48,867 nucleotides of DNA. It comes from Streptomyces physcomitrii. GTDB lineage: Bacteria; Actinomycetota; Actinomycetes; Streptomycetales; Streptomycetaceae. The first letter of the stretch is position 1. Each line of letters starts with the position of its first letter. Below are positions 26,093 to 34,014 of the stretch, in pieces. The translations under genes were made by a program, and so were the position numbers. Location of the stretch: NCBI RefSeq assembly GCF_012273655.1, contig NZ_JAAWWP010000034.1, positions 1-48,867 on the forward strand, in the 5' to 3' direction. The notes under the pieces are model-generated. The model was not told the DNA's origin. It saw only the letters and a list, made by a program, of their open reading frames with translations, and made no database searches.

Positions 26093-26116
26093 ATTTACTA
26101 GGACGTCCTAGTAAAT
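26093..26116. promoter_or_regulatory. Perfect 24-bp palindrome at the icmA start
   Basis: The half-site ATTTACTAGGAC (26093-26104) is followed directly by its exact complement (26105-26116). It lies 7 bp upstream of the icmA ATG, where the -10 region of a short-leader transcript would be, so a bound repressor would block the promoter. The remaining 184 bp to the next gene (26117-26300) show nothing else. Confidence 0.65.
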
Positions 26117-26300
26117 GTCGATGGCTCACGGGTGCGACATGGCCTCGAAGGGCCCTCCGGGGCAGATCCACACGTACGGAGGAAGTGCCTCCGAGGTCGG
26201 CGGATCACGGAGCGTGAGCGGGAGGGCGGGCGGCTCCCGGCAGCGGGGACGCGCGCCCGTCGCGGCCGGACCGGGGAGGGCCGGCCGCGGGAGCGGAACC

Positions 26301-26639
26301 CTAGACCTGCGCGGGCGTGCTCGCGCCCTCGGCGAGCTTCGGCTCCAGCTCGGCGCTGATCCGGCGCTCGACGAAGAAGGCCGCGGTCGGGACGGTGCCC
26401 GCGAGCAGCACCCACAGCTGCTTGCCGACCGGCCACTTCGCCTTGGAGCCCAGGTCGAAGGCGAAGACCAGGTAGAGGACGTAGAGCCAGCCGTGCGCGA
26501 TGCCGACGACGCGGGTGAAGTCCGCGGCGCCGTCCATGTCGAGCAGGTACTTGGCGATGACGCCGAGGGTCAGCAGAACCAGCAGCACACCGGTGACGTA
26601 GGCCATCACGCGGTAGCGGGTCAGCACGCTCTTCTTCAT
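26301..26639 (-). CDS. DUF3817 membrane protein, copy 1
   Basis: This 112-residue integral membrane protein has three to four helices: RVMAYVTGVLLVLLTLGVI, a middle segment with the conserved GIAHGWLYVLYLVFAFDLG, then KWPVGKQLWVLLAGTVP. The HG..YV.YL...KWP pattern is that of DUF3817. It shares the pattern with a second protein at 32833-33183. The function is unknown. The start at 26639 lies just before MKKS. It follows the MarR gene by 89 bp on the same strand and may be controlled by it. Confidence 0.82.
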   Translation of the reverse strand: MKKSVLTRYRVMAYVTGVLLVLLTLGVIAKYLLDMDGAADFTRVVGIAHGWLYVLYLVFAFDLGSKAKWPVGKQLWVLLAGTVPTAAFFVERRISAELEPKLAEGASTPAQV

Positions 26640-26728
26640 GCCTACGAGACTAACCGGGGCGCGCGGGGCCCCGGCACGGCCCCCGGTCCCGGGGCGGGTG
26701 GCCTCCGTCTCGCCCCGGCCGGAGCCGC

Positions 26729-27238
26729 TCAGCCCTCCTCGAAGTCCCCGGCCGCGACCCGCAGCGGGCGCAGCAGGGCGAAGACCTCCGCGCACTCCTC
26801 CTCGTCGTAGGCGCCGAGGCCGAAGTCCATGGCCATCAGGTCGCGGGTGGCCTCCTCGACGACCTCGTGGCCCTTGGGGGTGATGCTCGCCAGGGTGCCG
26901 CGGCCGTCGTTGGGGTTGGGCCGCTTGTCGACGAGACCCGACCTCACCAGGCGGTCGACGGTGTTGGTGACCGAGGTCGGGTGGACCATGAGGCGCTCGC
27001 CGATCTTCGACATCGGCAGCTCCCCCGCCTTGGCGAAGGAGAGCAGGACCAGGGCCTCGTACCGGGCGAAGGTCAGTCCGTAGGGCTTGACCACCGCGTC
27101 GACCTCGGCGAGCAGGATCTGCTGGGCGCGCATGATCGAGGTGATCGCTCCCATCGAGGGCGCGGATCCCCAGCGGTCCCGCCAGAGCTCGTCGGCACGG
27201 GCGATCGGGTCGAAGGAGAGGCTGAGCGGTTTCGGCAC
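26729..27238 (-). CDS. MarR-family transcriptional regulator
   Basis: This 169-residue winged-helix regulator has an N-terminal dimer helix, recognition region MSKIGERLMVHPTSVTNTVDRLVRSGLV (split about 84-111) and wing RPNPNDGRGTLASITPKG. It starts with GTG 27238; no better ATG is in frame. It is divergent from the GH6-type gene across 159 bp, which contain a small perfect inverted repeat (27348-27359). Its targets are unknown; candidates are the adjacent DUF3817 gene and the GH6 gene. Unlike AbsC at 35575 it has no obvious zinc-binding Cys/His cluster. Confidence 0.88.
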   Translation of the reverse strand: MPKPLSLSFDPIARADELWRDRWGSAPSMGAITSIMRAQQILLAEVDAVVKPYGLTFARYEALVLLSFAKAGELPMSKIGERLMVHPTSVTNTVDRLVRSGLVDKRPNPNDGRGTLASITPKGHEVVEEATRDLMAMDFGLGAYDEEECAEVFALLRPLRVAAGDFEEG

Positions 27239-27347
27239 GCCATGGACCTTAGCCGCCCGTCCGCGCCCGGATGAGGGGTGTCTCGTACTGCGGTACCGGC
27301 GGCCGGGAGCGGGGCGCGGCCGGTGTCGCGGCCCGTACGGATAAGAG

Positions 27348-27359
27348 CGTTATGTAACG
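27348..27359. promoter_or_regulatory. Small inverted repeat between marR and GH6 gene
   Basis: CGTTA-TG-TAACG is a perfect 5-2-5 inverted repeat 39 bp before the GH6 gene start and 110 bp from the MarR start. It could be the MarR operator, but it is short enough to occur by chance. Confidence 0.3.
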
Positions 27360-27397
27360 ATTGCCGCCCTGCTGCCGTCCTCTCCCGAGGGGTCCTG

Positions 27398-28399
27398 ATG
27401 TCCCGGCTGATCCGCACCGCCGCCCTGCTCGCCGCCCTCGGTGTCCTCCCCCTGCTCGCGGGCTGCTCGGAGCTGACCGGGAAGGCCTCCGCGGAGCAGG
27501 GCCCGGACGGGCTCGGCGATCCGGACTCGCCGTTCTGGGTGGACACCAGGAGCCCGGCCGCCGCCCAGCTGCGCCAGTGGCAGCGGGAGGGCCGCGGGAA
27601 GGACGCCGCGACCCTGCGCCGCATCGCCCGGCAGCCCGTCGCCCTGTGGCCCTCGGGCAAGGACGCGGGCGCCACCGTCCGGGCGGCCACCCGGGCGGCT
27701 CAGAAGGCGGACCGTACGGCCGTCTTCGTCGCCTACCACATCCCGCACCGCGACTGCGGGCAGCACTCGGCGGGCGGTGCCGAGGACGCCGCCGCCTACC
27801 AGCGCTGGATCTGGTCCTTCGCCGAGGGCATCGGGGACCGCCGGGCCCTGGTGGTCCTCGAACCCGACGCCGTGGGCCACAACGTCGACGGCTGCACCCC
27901 GCAGCAGTACCACCGGGAGCGCTACGAACTGCTCCGCGCCGCGATCGGCCGGCTCAAGCAGCAGCCGCACACCCGGGTCTACCTGGACGCGGGCAACCCG
28001 GGCTGGCTGAAGGACCCGGCCCGGCTCGCCGGACCGCTGCGCAGCGCCGGGATCGGCCGCGCCGACGGCTTCGCGCTGAACGTCGCCAACTTCCAGAGCA
28101 CCGCCGTCAACCGGGAGTACGGCCACCGGCTCTCCCGGATGCTCGGCGGCAAGCACTTCGTGATCGACACCAGCCGCAACGGCCTCGGGCCGCTGACCGG
28201 CAACCGCCGCGAGGGCTGGTGCAATCCGCCGGGCCGCGCCCTCGGCAGGCCGCCGACGACGGCCACCGGGGACGCGCTGGTCGACGCCTACCTGTGGATC
28301 AAGCGGCCCGGCGAGTCCGACGGCGCCTGCCGCGGCGGACCGGCCGCCGGGACCTGGTGGCCGGACTACGCCCTGGGACTCGCGCGGCGCGCGGCCTGA
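27398..28399 (+). CDS. cslZ: Glycoside hydrolase family 6 lipoprotein (CslZ-like)
   Basis: This 333-residue putative endoglucanase has a lipoprotein signal (LLAGC, Cys23). GH6 landmarks are YHIPHRDCG (the Asp that tunes the catalytic acid), VVLEPDAVG (the general-acid Asp), the LNVANFQ strand, HFVIDTSRNG and WCNPPGRALGRPPT, then WIKRPGESDG. The start at 27398 has CGAGGGG upstream. It is convergent with glxA and cslA; the three match the CslA-GlxA-CslZ set known for making and trimming a beta-glucan-like polymer at Streptomyces hyphal tips. Membrane anchoring keeps the enzyme at the surface where the polymer emerges. The assignment as CslZ rests on context plus family. Confidence 0.85.
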   Translation: MSRLIRTAALLAALGVLPLLAGCSELTGKASAEQGPDGLGDPDSPFWVDTRSPAAAQLRQWQREGRGKDAATLRRIARQPVALWPSGKDAGATVRAATRAAQKADRTAVFVAYHIPHRDCGQHSAGGAEDAAAYQRWIWSFAEGIGDRRALVVLEPDAVGHNVDGCTPQQYHRERYELLRAAIGRLKQQPHTRVYLDAGNPGWLKDPARLAGPLRSAGIGRADGFALNVANFQSTAVNREYGHRLSRMLGGKHFVIDTSRNGLGPLTGNRREGWCNPPGRALGRPPTTATGDALVDAYLWIKRPGESDGACRGGPAAGTWWPDYALGLARRAA

Positions 28400-28549
28400 A
28401 CACCGGGCAGGGGACGGGCGGTTCACGGGGGGCCAGTTCACGGGGAGGGCGGGCCAGTTCGCGGCGGGACACGCAGCGGTCCGCTGCGGGGTACGGAGCG
28501 GTCCGCAGCGTGGTGCGCGGCGGATGGCGGCGGGGTACGCGAATGGCGG

Positions 28550-28582
28550 CGGGAGGCGGGTGCGCGCGGCACCCGCCTCCCG
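28550..28582 (+). terminator. Terminator after the GH6 gene
   Basis: A perfect 14-bp stem (28550-28563 with 28569-28582, left arm CGGGAGGCGGGTGC) with a 5-nt GCGCG loop lies in the convergent gap between the GH6 gene and glxA. Confidence 0.75.
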
Positions 28583-28642
28583 TCCCTGTCCGGCCCGGCC
28601 CGCGGCTCACGCCCTGCCACCGCGGTCCGGCCCGGTTCGGGG

Positions 28643-28669
28643 GGTACGGGGAGGGGGCGGCCCCGTACC
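28643..28669 (-). terminator. Terminator after glxA
   Basis: GGTACGGGG (28643-28651) and CCCCGTACC (28661-28669) form a perfect 9-bp stem just 7 bp beyond the glxA stop codon. Confidence 0.7.
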
Positions 28670-28676
28670 GGTCGGC

Positions 28677-30602
28677 TCAGCGCACCTCGACCCACTTGGC
28701 GACCGAGGGGGTGCCCTCCTTGTCGGTGACGAAGAGCATGTACCAGCCGGGCGGCACCAGGGCCCGGTCCTGCGGGACGGTCACCGTGACCTTGTCGGCG
28801 CCCCGTTCGAGGTCGAGCGCGAGGGAGCGCTGCTCGACGTCGGTGGTGTGGGTGACCGCGCTCGGCCGCATCAGGCGGGCCCGCGCGATCCGCCGGGAGT
28901 CGGCGGTCTCGAAGCTGGCGTGCTCGCCGCGGGCGACCCGGCGCGGGCCGCTGCCGAGCACCGGGCGCCGGTCCCCGGCGCGGTGCAGCGCGGGCGGGGT
29001 GTAGATCTCCATGCGCTGTTCGAAGTGGCCGAGCTTGGTGTTCTTCTGGTCGTCGAAGAGCGGGTCGGAGCCGAAGGTGGCGATCCGGCCGTCGGGCAGC
29101 AGCAGCGCCTCGGAGTGGTAGTTGCGGCCGACCTCCGGATCGGCGGCCGGGGTGAAGGCGTTCTTCTTCGGATCGTAGAACTGCGCCTTGTGGATATTGC
29201 TGGCGCTGCGGCCCCGGTAGTCCTCGGAGCCGTTGGTGGTGAAGACCGTGTCGTCCGGCATGATCACGCTGTTCAGATAGCGCGTGCCCTGCGGGAGCGC
29301 GGGCCCGTCGGCGAAGGCCGGGTTCTTCTTCCTGAGGTCGATCACGGCGGTGCGGGCGGTGGACTTCTCCGACTCGCCGACCCCGCCGCCGCCGAGGATC
29401 ATCACCTTCTGGTCCTGCGCCGGGGGCAGGAGCAGCGAGGAGGAGGTCTCCGTCTGGTCCTTGTCGCTGAGCCCCGGCACCTTGGCGAAGGTGTTCTTCT
29501 CCAGGTCCCACAGCCCCGGCTCGCGGCCCTTGTCGGCCGGTCCGTACCCCGCGTTGGAGGCCGGGTAGAAGAGCTTGCCGCCCTTGGTGAGGAAGAGGGC
29601 GGGGTAGGTCGGGAAGTAGCGGAAGGGGCCCTTGGACCACTTCCTGGTCTTCGGGTCGTAGATCTCGTTGTCGCCGGGGTCGATCATGCCGACGTCGTCG
29701 AGCCCGGAGACCGCGAGCACCTTGCCGTCCTTCAGGCCGACCAGGGTCGGGTACCAGCGGGCCTTCCGCATCGGGTCGACCTTGATGTACCGCTCGGCCC
29801 GCGGGTCGAACTCGTAGGCGGCCTTGATGCCCTGGAAGTCCTGCTTGGCGAGGGTGATCTTCTCGGAGAGCCCGTAGACGTCGTCCGCCTGTCCGCCCTT
29901 CAGGCCGACCACCTCGTACTGGGCCTGCCGGGCGGTGACCGACTCGGGGCCCTCCTCGACCGCCTCCACGAACACCCGGCGCTCGCTGGCCTTCACCTTG
30001 GCGCCGCCCTTGACCGCCGCCTTCCTCGCCTTCGGCACGGTGACGTCGAAGCGGCTGACGTACTCCACGCCGGAGGGCGAGCGGAAGCGGGTGCCCTTCT
30101 TCAGGGTGACCGCCTTGTCCGGGTCCTCGTTCTTGACCCGCATCCCGCCGCCGGCCCGCTTCACCTCGCCGTCGAGCGCCTCGTAGCGCGCGGTGCCGCC
30201 CGCCACGAGCAGCCGCCCGCCGGGCAGTTGGGCGTGGCCCGCGCAGAAGAAGTCCTCCGGGGTGGGGATCTTCTTGTACGTGTTCTTCCCGGGGTCCCAG
30301 AGCACGGTGTCGAAGGAGCCCGCGTCGAACTTGCGCTGCTCGTTGCCCGAGCCCGCGACGATGAGGACCTTGCCGGTGTGCAGGAGCGCCGCGTGGATGG
30401 CGTTGGTGCGGTACTTCTCCGGGATCGCGACCTGCTGCCAGGAGCCGTAGCGGGCCTGGTAGCCGGGCTGCGCGATCTTGTACTCGTGGTACTTGTCCTC
30501 GGCGAAACCGAGCGCGGCGGGCGCGTTGAGCCCGGCGAGCACCGCGACCCCGGCGACCCCGAGGGCCGTCTTCTTGAGCTTCTTCGACGGCTGGTATGCC
30601 AT
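28677..30602 (-). CDS. glxA: Copper radical oxidase GlxA (galactose-oxidase-like)
   Basis: This 641-residue extracytoplasmic oxidase has an N-terminal signal or anchor (about 11-33), seven-bladed kelch repeats, and a C-terminal immunoglobulin-like DUF1929 domain (about 540-641). The active-site Cys120 is in DFFCAGHAQLPGG, and Trp283-Tyr284 lie in ARWYPTL. In GlxA of S. lividans the equivalent Cys (121) is cross-linked to Tyr, and Trp288 is part of the radical site. Axial ligand candidates are Tyr and His in GRNYHSEALLLPDGR. It lies 3 bp after cslA (TGA-GCC-ATG), so the synthase and oxidase are made together. GlxA is needed for deposition of the tip glycan and for morphological development in S. 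lividans. Confidence 0.92.
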   Translation of the reverse strand: MAYQPSKKLKKTALGVAGVAVLAGLNAPAALGFAEDKYHEYKIAQPGYQARYGSWQQVAIPEKYRTNAIHAALLHTGKVLIVAGSGNEQRKFDAGSFDTVLWDPGKNTYKKIPTPEDFFCAGHAQLPGGRLLVAGGTARYEALDGEVKRAGGGMRVKNEDPDKAVTLKKGTRFRSPSGVEYVSRFDVTVPKARKAAVKGGAKVKASERRVFVEAVEEGPESVTARQAQYEVVGLKGGQADDVYGLSEKITLAKQDFQGIKAAYEFDPRAERYIKVDPMRKARWYPTLVGLKDGKVLAVSGLDDVGMIDPGDNEIYDPKTRKWSKGPFRYFPTYPALFLTKGGKLFYPASNAGYGPADKGREPGLWDLEKNTFAKVPGLSDKDQTETSSSLLLPPAQDQKVMILGGGGVGESEKSTARTAVIDLRKKNPAFADGPALPQGTRYLNSVIMPDDTVFTTNGSEDYRGRSASNIHKAQFYDPKKNAFTPAADPEVGRNYHSEALLLPDGRIATFGSDPLFDDQKNTKLGHFEQRMEIYTPPALHRAGDRRPVLGSGPRRVARGEHASFETADSRRIARARLMRPSAVTHTTDVEQRSLALDLERGADKVTVTVPQDRALVPPGWYMLFVTDKEGTPSVAKWVEVR

Positions 30603-30605
30603 GGC

Positions 30606-32393
30606 TCAGTTCCCTCCTGAGGTACTGGTGGACACCGGGGCGGAGGCGCTGGAGACCGTCCGGGCGAGCGCGGGCGCCGCCTCCGGCTCGGGCACCCGGG
30701 CGCGGCCCTCGGCCCGCACGGCACGGCGGCGCCGGTACTCGCCGCAGGCCCAGACGGTGGCCGGGGCCAGCGAGATGCAGGTGGCGAGGACGGCCCAGGT
30801 GCGCATGGCCGCGTGGGTGTGGTCGAGGAGGGCCGAGGCCGTCAGCGAGGCGATCAGCACGCCCGCCCAGAGCAGATGGATCCGGAAGGTCAGCAGCCGG
30901 TCCGGACTGGCGTCCCCCTTGGGGGTGACGACGAACCGGCTGGGCCTGCGCAGCACCGCCTCGGCGAGCGACTTGGCGTAGATCGGCGCCGAGACCGCGG
31001 ACATCGCCATTCCGGCCAGGCCGCCGGAGCCCTGGGGTTCGTGCGGGGAGACGTTGTGCCGCCGGTTCCAGAGGTAGAGGCCGATCTGGAGCGCCGCGGC
31101 GTCCGAGTAGAGCATCAGCCAGACCGAGGCGGCGACCTGGGTGCCGGAGGCCCCGAACCAGAGGAAGAGCACGCAGCTGAGCACGCCGAGCAGCCAGTTG
31201 ACCGCGGCCATCGGGTAGTAGGCGAGCATCAGGGAGTACGAGAAGAGGCGGCCGCCCGGCATCGACAGGGGTGCCTTGCGGTACTGCTTGAGCAGGGTCT
31301 CGTAGGTGCCGCGCGACCAGCGGGTCTGCTGGGTGAAGAAGTCCGTCCAGGAGGCGGGGCCCTCGCCGACGGCGAGCACGTCCGGGGTGTAGACGGACTC
31401 CCAGTGGCGGCCGGTGAGCGGATTGCGGTGCCGGTGCAGCTCGAAGCCGGTGGCCATGTCCTCGGTGATGGAGTCGCGCAGCCCGCCGATCTGGCGCAGC
31501 GCGGAGATCCGTACGACGTTGTTGGTGCCGACGAACATGGCCGAGCGGTAGCGGTTGCCGGCCCGCTGGATGAGCGCGTGGAAGAGGAACTGCTGGGACT
31601 CGGCGGCCTTGGTCACCGGGGTGAGGTAGTTGCCGTAGACCTGCGGGCCGACCACGAAGGCGACGTCCGGGTCGCGGAAGTAGCCCATCATCCGCTCCAG
31701 GAAGTCCGGCACGGGGACGTGGTCGGTGTCCACGGAGGCGAAGAACTCGTAGTCGCCGCCGTGCAGCGCCAGCCAGGCGTTGTAGTTGCCGTGCTTGGTG
31801 CGGGCCTTGTGGGCGCCGCTCTCCCGGTTCCACTCGGGGACGCCGTGCCGGGTGAAGTGGCGCACCCCCAGCTCCGCGCAGAGCGCCTTGGCCTGGGCGT
31901 CGTCGCCCTCGTCCAGGAGCCAGACGTCCAGCGGGCCGGTGTGGCGGACGCGGACGGCGCCCTCCAGGGTGCCGCGCAGCATCGCGAGGGACTCGCGGCC
32001 CGGCACGAAGGTGGTGAGGAAGGCGACCCGGGTGCCCGGCTGCGGGACGACCGGCACCGGGTCGCGGGCGACCATCGTGGCGTGCGCGATCGAGACCACG
32101 TTGACGAGCATGAAGGCCTCGATCAGGCCGATGGCCGCCAGCATGGTGATGTCGAGGCCCACCAGCCAGGCGGCGCCGCCCTCCCGGCGGGTCCAGTGCG
32201 AGGGCCAGACCAGGTAGACGAGCAGCACCGCGGTGAGTATCGGGGCCAGCGTCATCAGCGCGACGGCGCGCAGGCGTCTCGGCTCGGTGGACAGCAGGGA
32301 GCGGTAACGCACCCGGTAGGGGCGGCCGGTGGGTTGGGTCAGCGGCCCGGCAAGCCGGCTGTAGCTCTCGTAGTCGTAGCCCTCCGGCGGCAC
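30606..32393 (-). CDS. cslA: Cellulose-synthase-like glycosyltransferase CslA
   Basis: This protein of about 595 residues is a membrane GT2 polysaccharide synthase. Two helices (about 44-63 and 78-100) precede the catalytic domain, which carries Asp161 (LLDEGDD), the DTD metal motif (222-224), TED (310-312) and QQTRW (355-359), the D,D,D,QxxRW set of processive beta-glucan synthases. Several membrane helices follow (from about 378). I chose GTG 32393 behind GGGAGGG; a TTG at 32435 would add 14 residues. There is no PilZ domain. CslA makes a beta-glucan-like polymer at hyphal tips and interacts with DivIVA; Scy, another polarity factor, is encoded 10 kb away. Confidence 0.92.
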   Translation of the reverse strand: MPPEGYDYESYSRLAGPLTQPTGRPYRVRYRSLLSTEPRRLRAVALMTLAPILTAVLLVYLVWPSHWTRREGGAAWLVGLDITMLAAIGLIEAFMLVNVVSIAHATMVARDPVPVVPQPGTRVAFLTTFVPGRESLAMLRGTLEGAVRVRHTGPLDVWLLDEGDDAQAKALCAELGVRHFTRHGVPEWNRESGAHKARTKHGNYNAWLALHGGDYEFFASVDTDHVPVPDFLERMMGYFRDPDVAFVVGPQVYGNYLTPVTKAAESQQFLFHALIQRAGNRYRSAMFVGTNNVVRISALRQIGGLRDSITEDMATGFELHRHRNPLTGRHWESVYTPDVLAVGEGPASWTDFFTQQTRWSRGTYETLLKQYRKAPLSMPGGRLFSYSLMLAYYPMAAVNWLLGVLSCVLFLWFGASGTQVAASVWLMLYSDAAALQIGLYLWNRRHNVSPHEPQGSGGLAGMAMSAVSAPIYAKSLAEAVLRRPSRFVVTPKGDASPDRLLTFRIHLLWAGVLIASLTASALLDHTHAAMRTWAVLATCISLAPATVWACGEYRRRRAVRAEGRARVPEPEAAPALARTVSSASAPVSTSTSGGN

Positions 32394-32508
32394 AAGCCCT
32401 CCCGGGTGTGAGCGATCAAGCCGATACCCACACAAGAAGGGAGAACTGACGGCGTGTCGACCGGAGGGGTCCGTGCGAGGGGATTTCCTGCGGGAAACGG
32501 GGGAACGG

Positions 32509-32525
32509 GCGCCCGCGGCGGGCGC
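32509..32525 (-). terminator. Short GC stem upstream of cslA
   Basis: GCGCCC (32509-32514) and GGGCGC (32520-32525) with a 5-nt loop lie 15 bp after the MTH1187-family gene end and may separate it from cslA. The 146-bp gap holds no other feature. Confidence 0.35.
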
Positions 32526-32539
32526 GTCGTCCCCGCCTC

Positions 32540-32836
32540 TCAGCCGCCGGAGAGGTAGCGCTCCACGGTCTCCACCTTGCCGGTCAGCCCGTCGGTGACA
32601 CCGGGCCGGATGTCGCCCTTGAGGACCAGCGAGACCCGCGGCGCCCGCGCCTCGACCGCGGCCACCGCGCGCCTGACCACGTCCATGACCTCGTCCCAGT
32701 CGCCCTCGACGGAGGTGAACATGGCGTCGGTGCGGTGCGGCAGACCGGACTCGCGGACCACCCGCACCGCCTCGGCGACGTACGCGCCGACGTCCTCGCC
32801 GACGCCGAGCGGGGTGACGGAGAAGGCGACGATCAC
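32540..32836 (-). CDS. MTH1187/YkoF-type thiamine-binding family protein
   Basis: This 98-residue small soluble protein of ferredoxin-like fold shows VIVAFSVTPLGVGEDVGAYV at the start, HRTDAMFTSVEGDWDEVMDVVRRA in the middle and RVSLVLKGDIRPG near the end, the conserved pattern of the MTH1187 family, whose members bind thiamine or related ligands as oligomers. The GTG start at 32836 overlaps the upstream DUF3817 stop by four bases. Longer readings would begin inside that gene in another frame. No thiamine gene is adjacent, so the ligand is open. Confidence 0.85.
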   Translation of the reverse strand: MIVAFSVTPLGVGEDVGAYVAEAVRVVRESGLPHRTDAMFTSVEGDWDEVMDVVRRAVAAVEARAPRVSLVLKGDIRPGVTDGLTGKVETVERYLSGG

Positions 32837-33183
32837 GGGTTCACGACACCTTCGCGGCGGGCCCGGGCGGCGATGACCCCGGCCTCCTCCTCGCGGCCGA
32901 GCATCCGGTGCGCCCACAGTCCGCCGAAGGGCGGCAGGGCGAGCAGGAAGTAGACGGCGACCTTCTTCAGGGGCCACTTGGTGCGGTTCCAGACGTCGGC
33001 GAGGAGCACCAGGTAGGTGACGAAGAGGGCGCCGTGCAGCAGGCCGAGCGGCATCATCAGGAAGTCGATGTCGGAGATGCGGCTCAGCAGCGAGCCGAAG
33101 ATCAGCAGGGCGGGGAAGGACAGCGCCTCGGGGAGGGAGACCAGGCGCAGTCGGTGCAGTGCGGTGGCTGTCTTGATGTCCAC
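32833..33183 (-). CDS. DUF3817 membrane protein, copy 2
   Basis: This 116-residue membrane protein has helices at about 15-34, 43-63 and 72-92, including PLGLLHGALFVTYLVLLADVW and KWPLKKVAVYFLLALPP, the same HG..(Y)V.YLV...KWP.KK pattern as copy 1. A charged C-terminal tail (GREEEAGVIAARARREG) is probably cytoplasmic. It starts with GTG 33183 behind AAGG and is coupled to the MTH1187-family gene. It is divergent from the AIM24 cluster across 192 bp that hold a perfect Crp-type palindrome. Confidence 0.82.
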   Translation of the reverse strand: MDIKTATALHRLRLVSLPEALSFPALLIFGSLLSRISDIDFLMMPLGLLHGALFVTYLVLLADVWNRTKWPLKKVAVYFLLALPPFGGLWAHRMLGREEEAGVIAARARREGVVNP

Positions 33184-33273
33184 GGGGAACCTTCGGGGTC
33201 GCGGGCTGTTCAGCGGTCGCGCGCGGCACGTCCCGCTGGCACTGATCTGGAACGGGAGCCCCTGGGGGCCGAT

Positions 33274-33293
33274 CTTGTGAATGGGCTCACAAG
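33274..33293. promoter_or_regulatory. Perfect Crp-type binding site
   Basis: The core TGTGA-ATGGGC-TCACA (33276-33291) is a perfect match to the classic CRP/GlxR half-sites with a 6-bp spacer, and the symmetry extends to CTTGTGA/TCACAAG (33274-33293). It lies 83 bp before the first AIM24 gene and 91 bp before the DUF3817 gene, so either or both could be controlled by the Streptomyces Crp protein. Confidence 0.6.
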
Positions 33294-33375
33294 CTTCCGG
33301 ACCATTGTCGCAGCCCGGGCCGGATGCCCGGCGCCGGGGTGTCCGCGCGGGCCCGGGGCCCGATACCGTGCCCGG

Positions 33376-34014
33376 GTGGCAACCTTCCGACTCCAAGGCA
33401 GCAAGGTGCTCGCCGTCGACATGACCGGCGACGCCGTGAAGGCGAAGAACGGCTCGATGGTCGCCTACGACGGCCGGATGGCGTTCAAGAAGATGTCCGG
33501 CGGCGGCGAGGGCCTGCGCGGCATGGTCACCCGCCGCCTGACCGGCGAGCAGATGGAGATGATGGAGGTGAAGGGCGAGGGGACCTGCTGGTTCGCCGAC
33601 CGGGCCACCGAGATCAACCTCGTCAGCCTGCACGGCGACACGCTCTACGTGGAGTCGAGCAATCTCCTCTGCGCCGACGCGGGCCTGCGCACCGGCACCT
33701 CCTTCACCGGGCTGCGCGGCGCCTCCCAGGGCAACGGCCTGTTCACCACCACCGTGGAGGGCACCGGCCAGGCGGCGATCATGTCGGACGGCCAGGCCAC
33801 CGTGCTGCGGGTGAGCGCCCAGTACCCGCTGACCGTGGACCCGGGCGCGTACGTGGCGCACCAGGGCGACGTCCGGCAGAGCTTCCAGTCCGGGGTGACC
33901 TTCCGCACGCTGCGCGGCGAGGGCGGCGGCGAGGCCTTCCAGATCCGCTTCGAGGGCGAGGGACTCGTCTACGTGCAGCCCAGTGAGCGCACTACCGTCG
34001 CGGGGGACCTCTGA
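33376..34014 (+). CDS. AIM24-family protein, copy 1
   Basis: This 212-residue protein of the AIM24 (DUF124) family has a beta-rich trimeric fold of unknown role in bacteria (mitochondrial AIM24 affects inner-membrane organisation). It has the family features GSMVAYDGRMAFKKM near the start, a central GxG-rich GDTLYVESSNLLCAD and the C-terminal GEAFQIRFEGEGLVYVQPSE. There is no signal peptide. It starts with GTG 33376. The stop overlaps the next ATG by one base (TGATG), coupling it to copy 2. Confidence 0.88.
   Translation: MATFRLQGSKVLAVDMTGDAVKAKNGSMVAYDGRMAFKKMSGGGEGLRGMVTRRLTGEQMEMMEVKGEGTCWFADRATEINLVSLHGDTLYVESSNLLCADAGLRTGTSFTGLRGASQGNGLFTTTVEGTGQAAIMSDGQATVLRVSAQYPLTVDPGAYVAHQGDVRQSFQSGVTFRTLRGEGGGEAFQIRFEGEGLVYVQPSERTTVAGDL

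Noticed and set aside
28438..31833. A long minus-strand frame of 1131 codons across glxA and cslA.
   Set aside because: It is offset from the two recognised genes and reads as Arg/Pro/Gly-rich sequence without domains.
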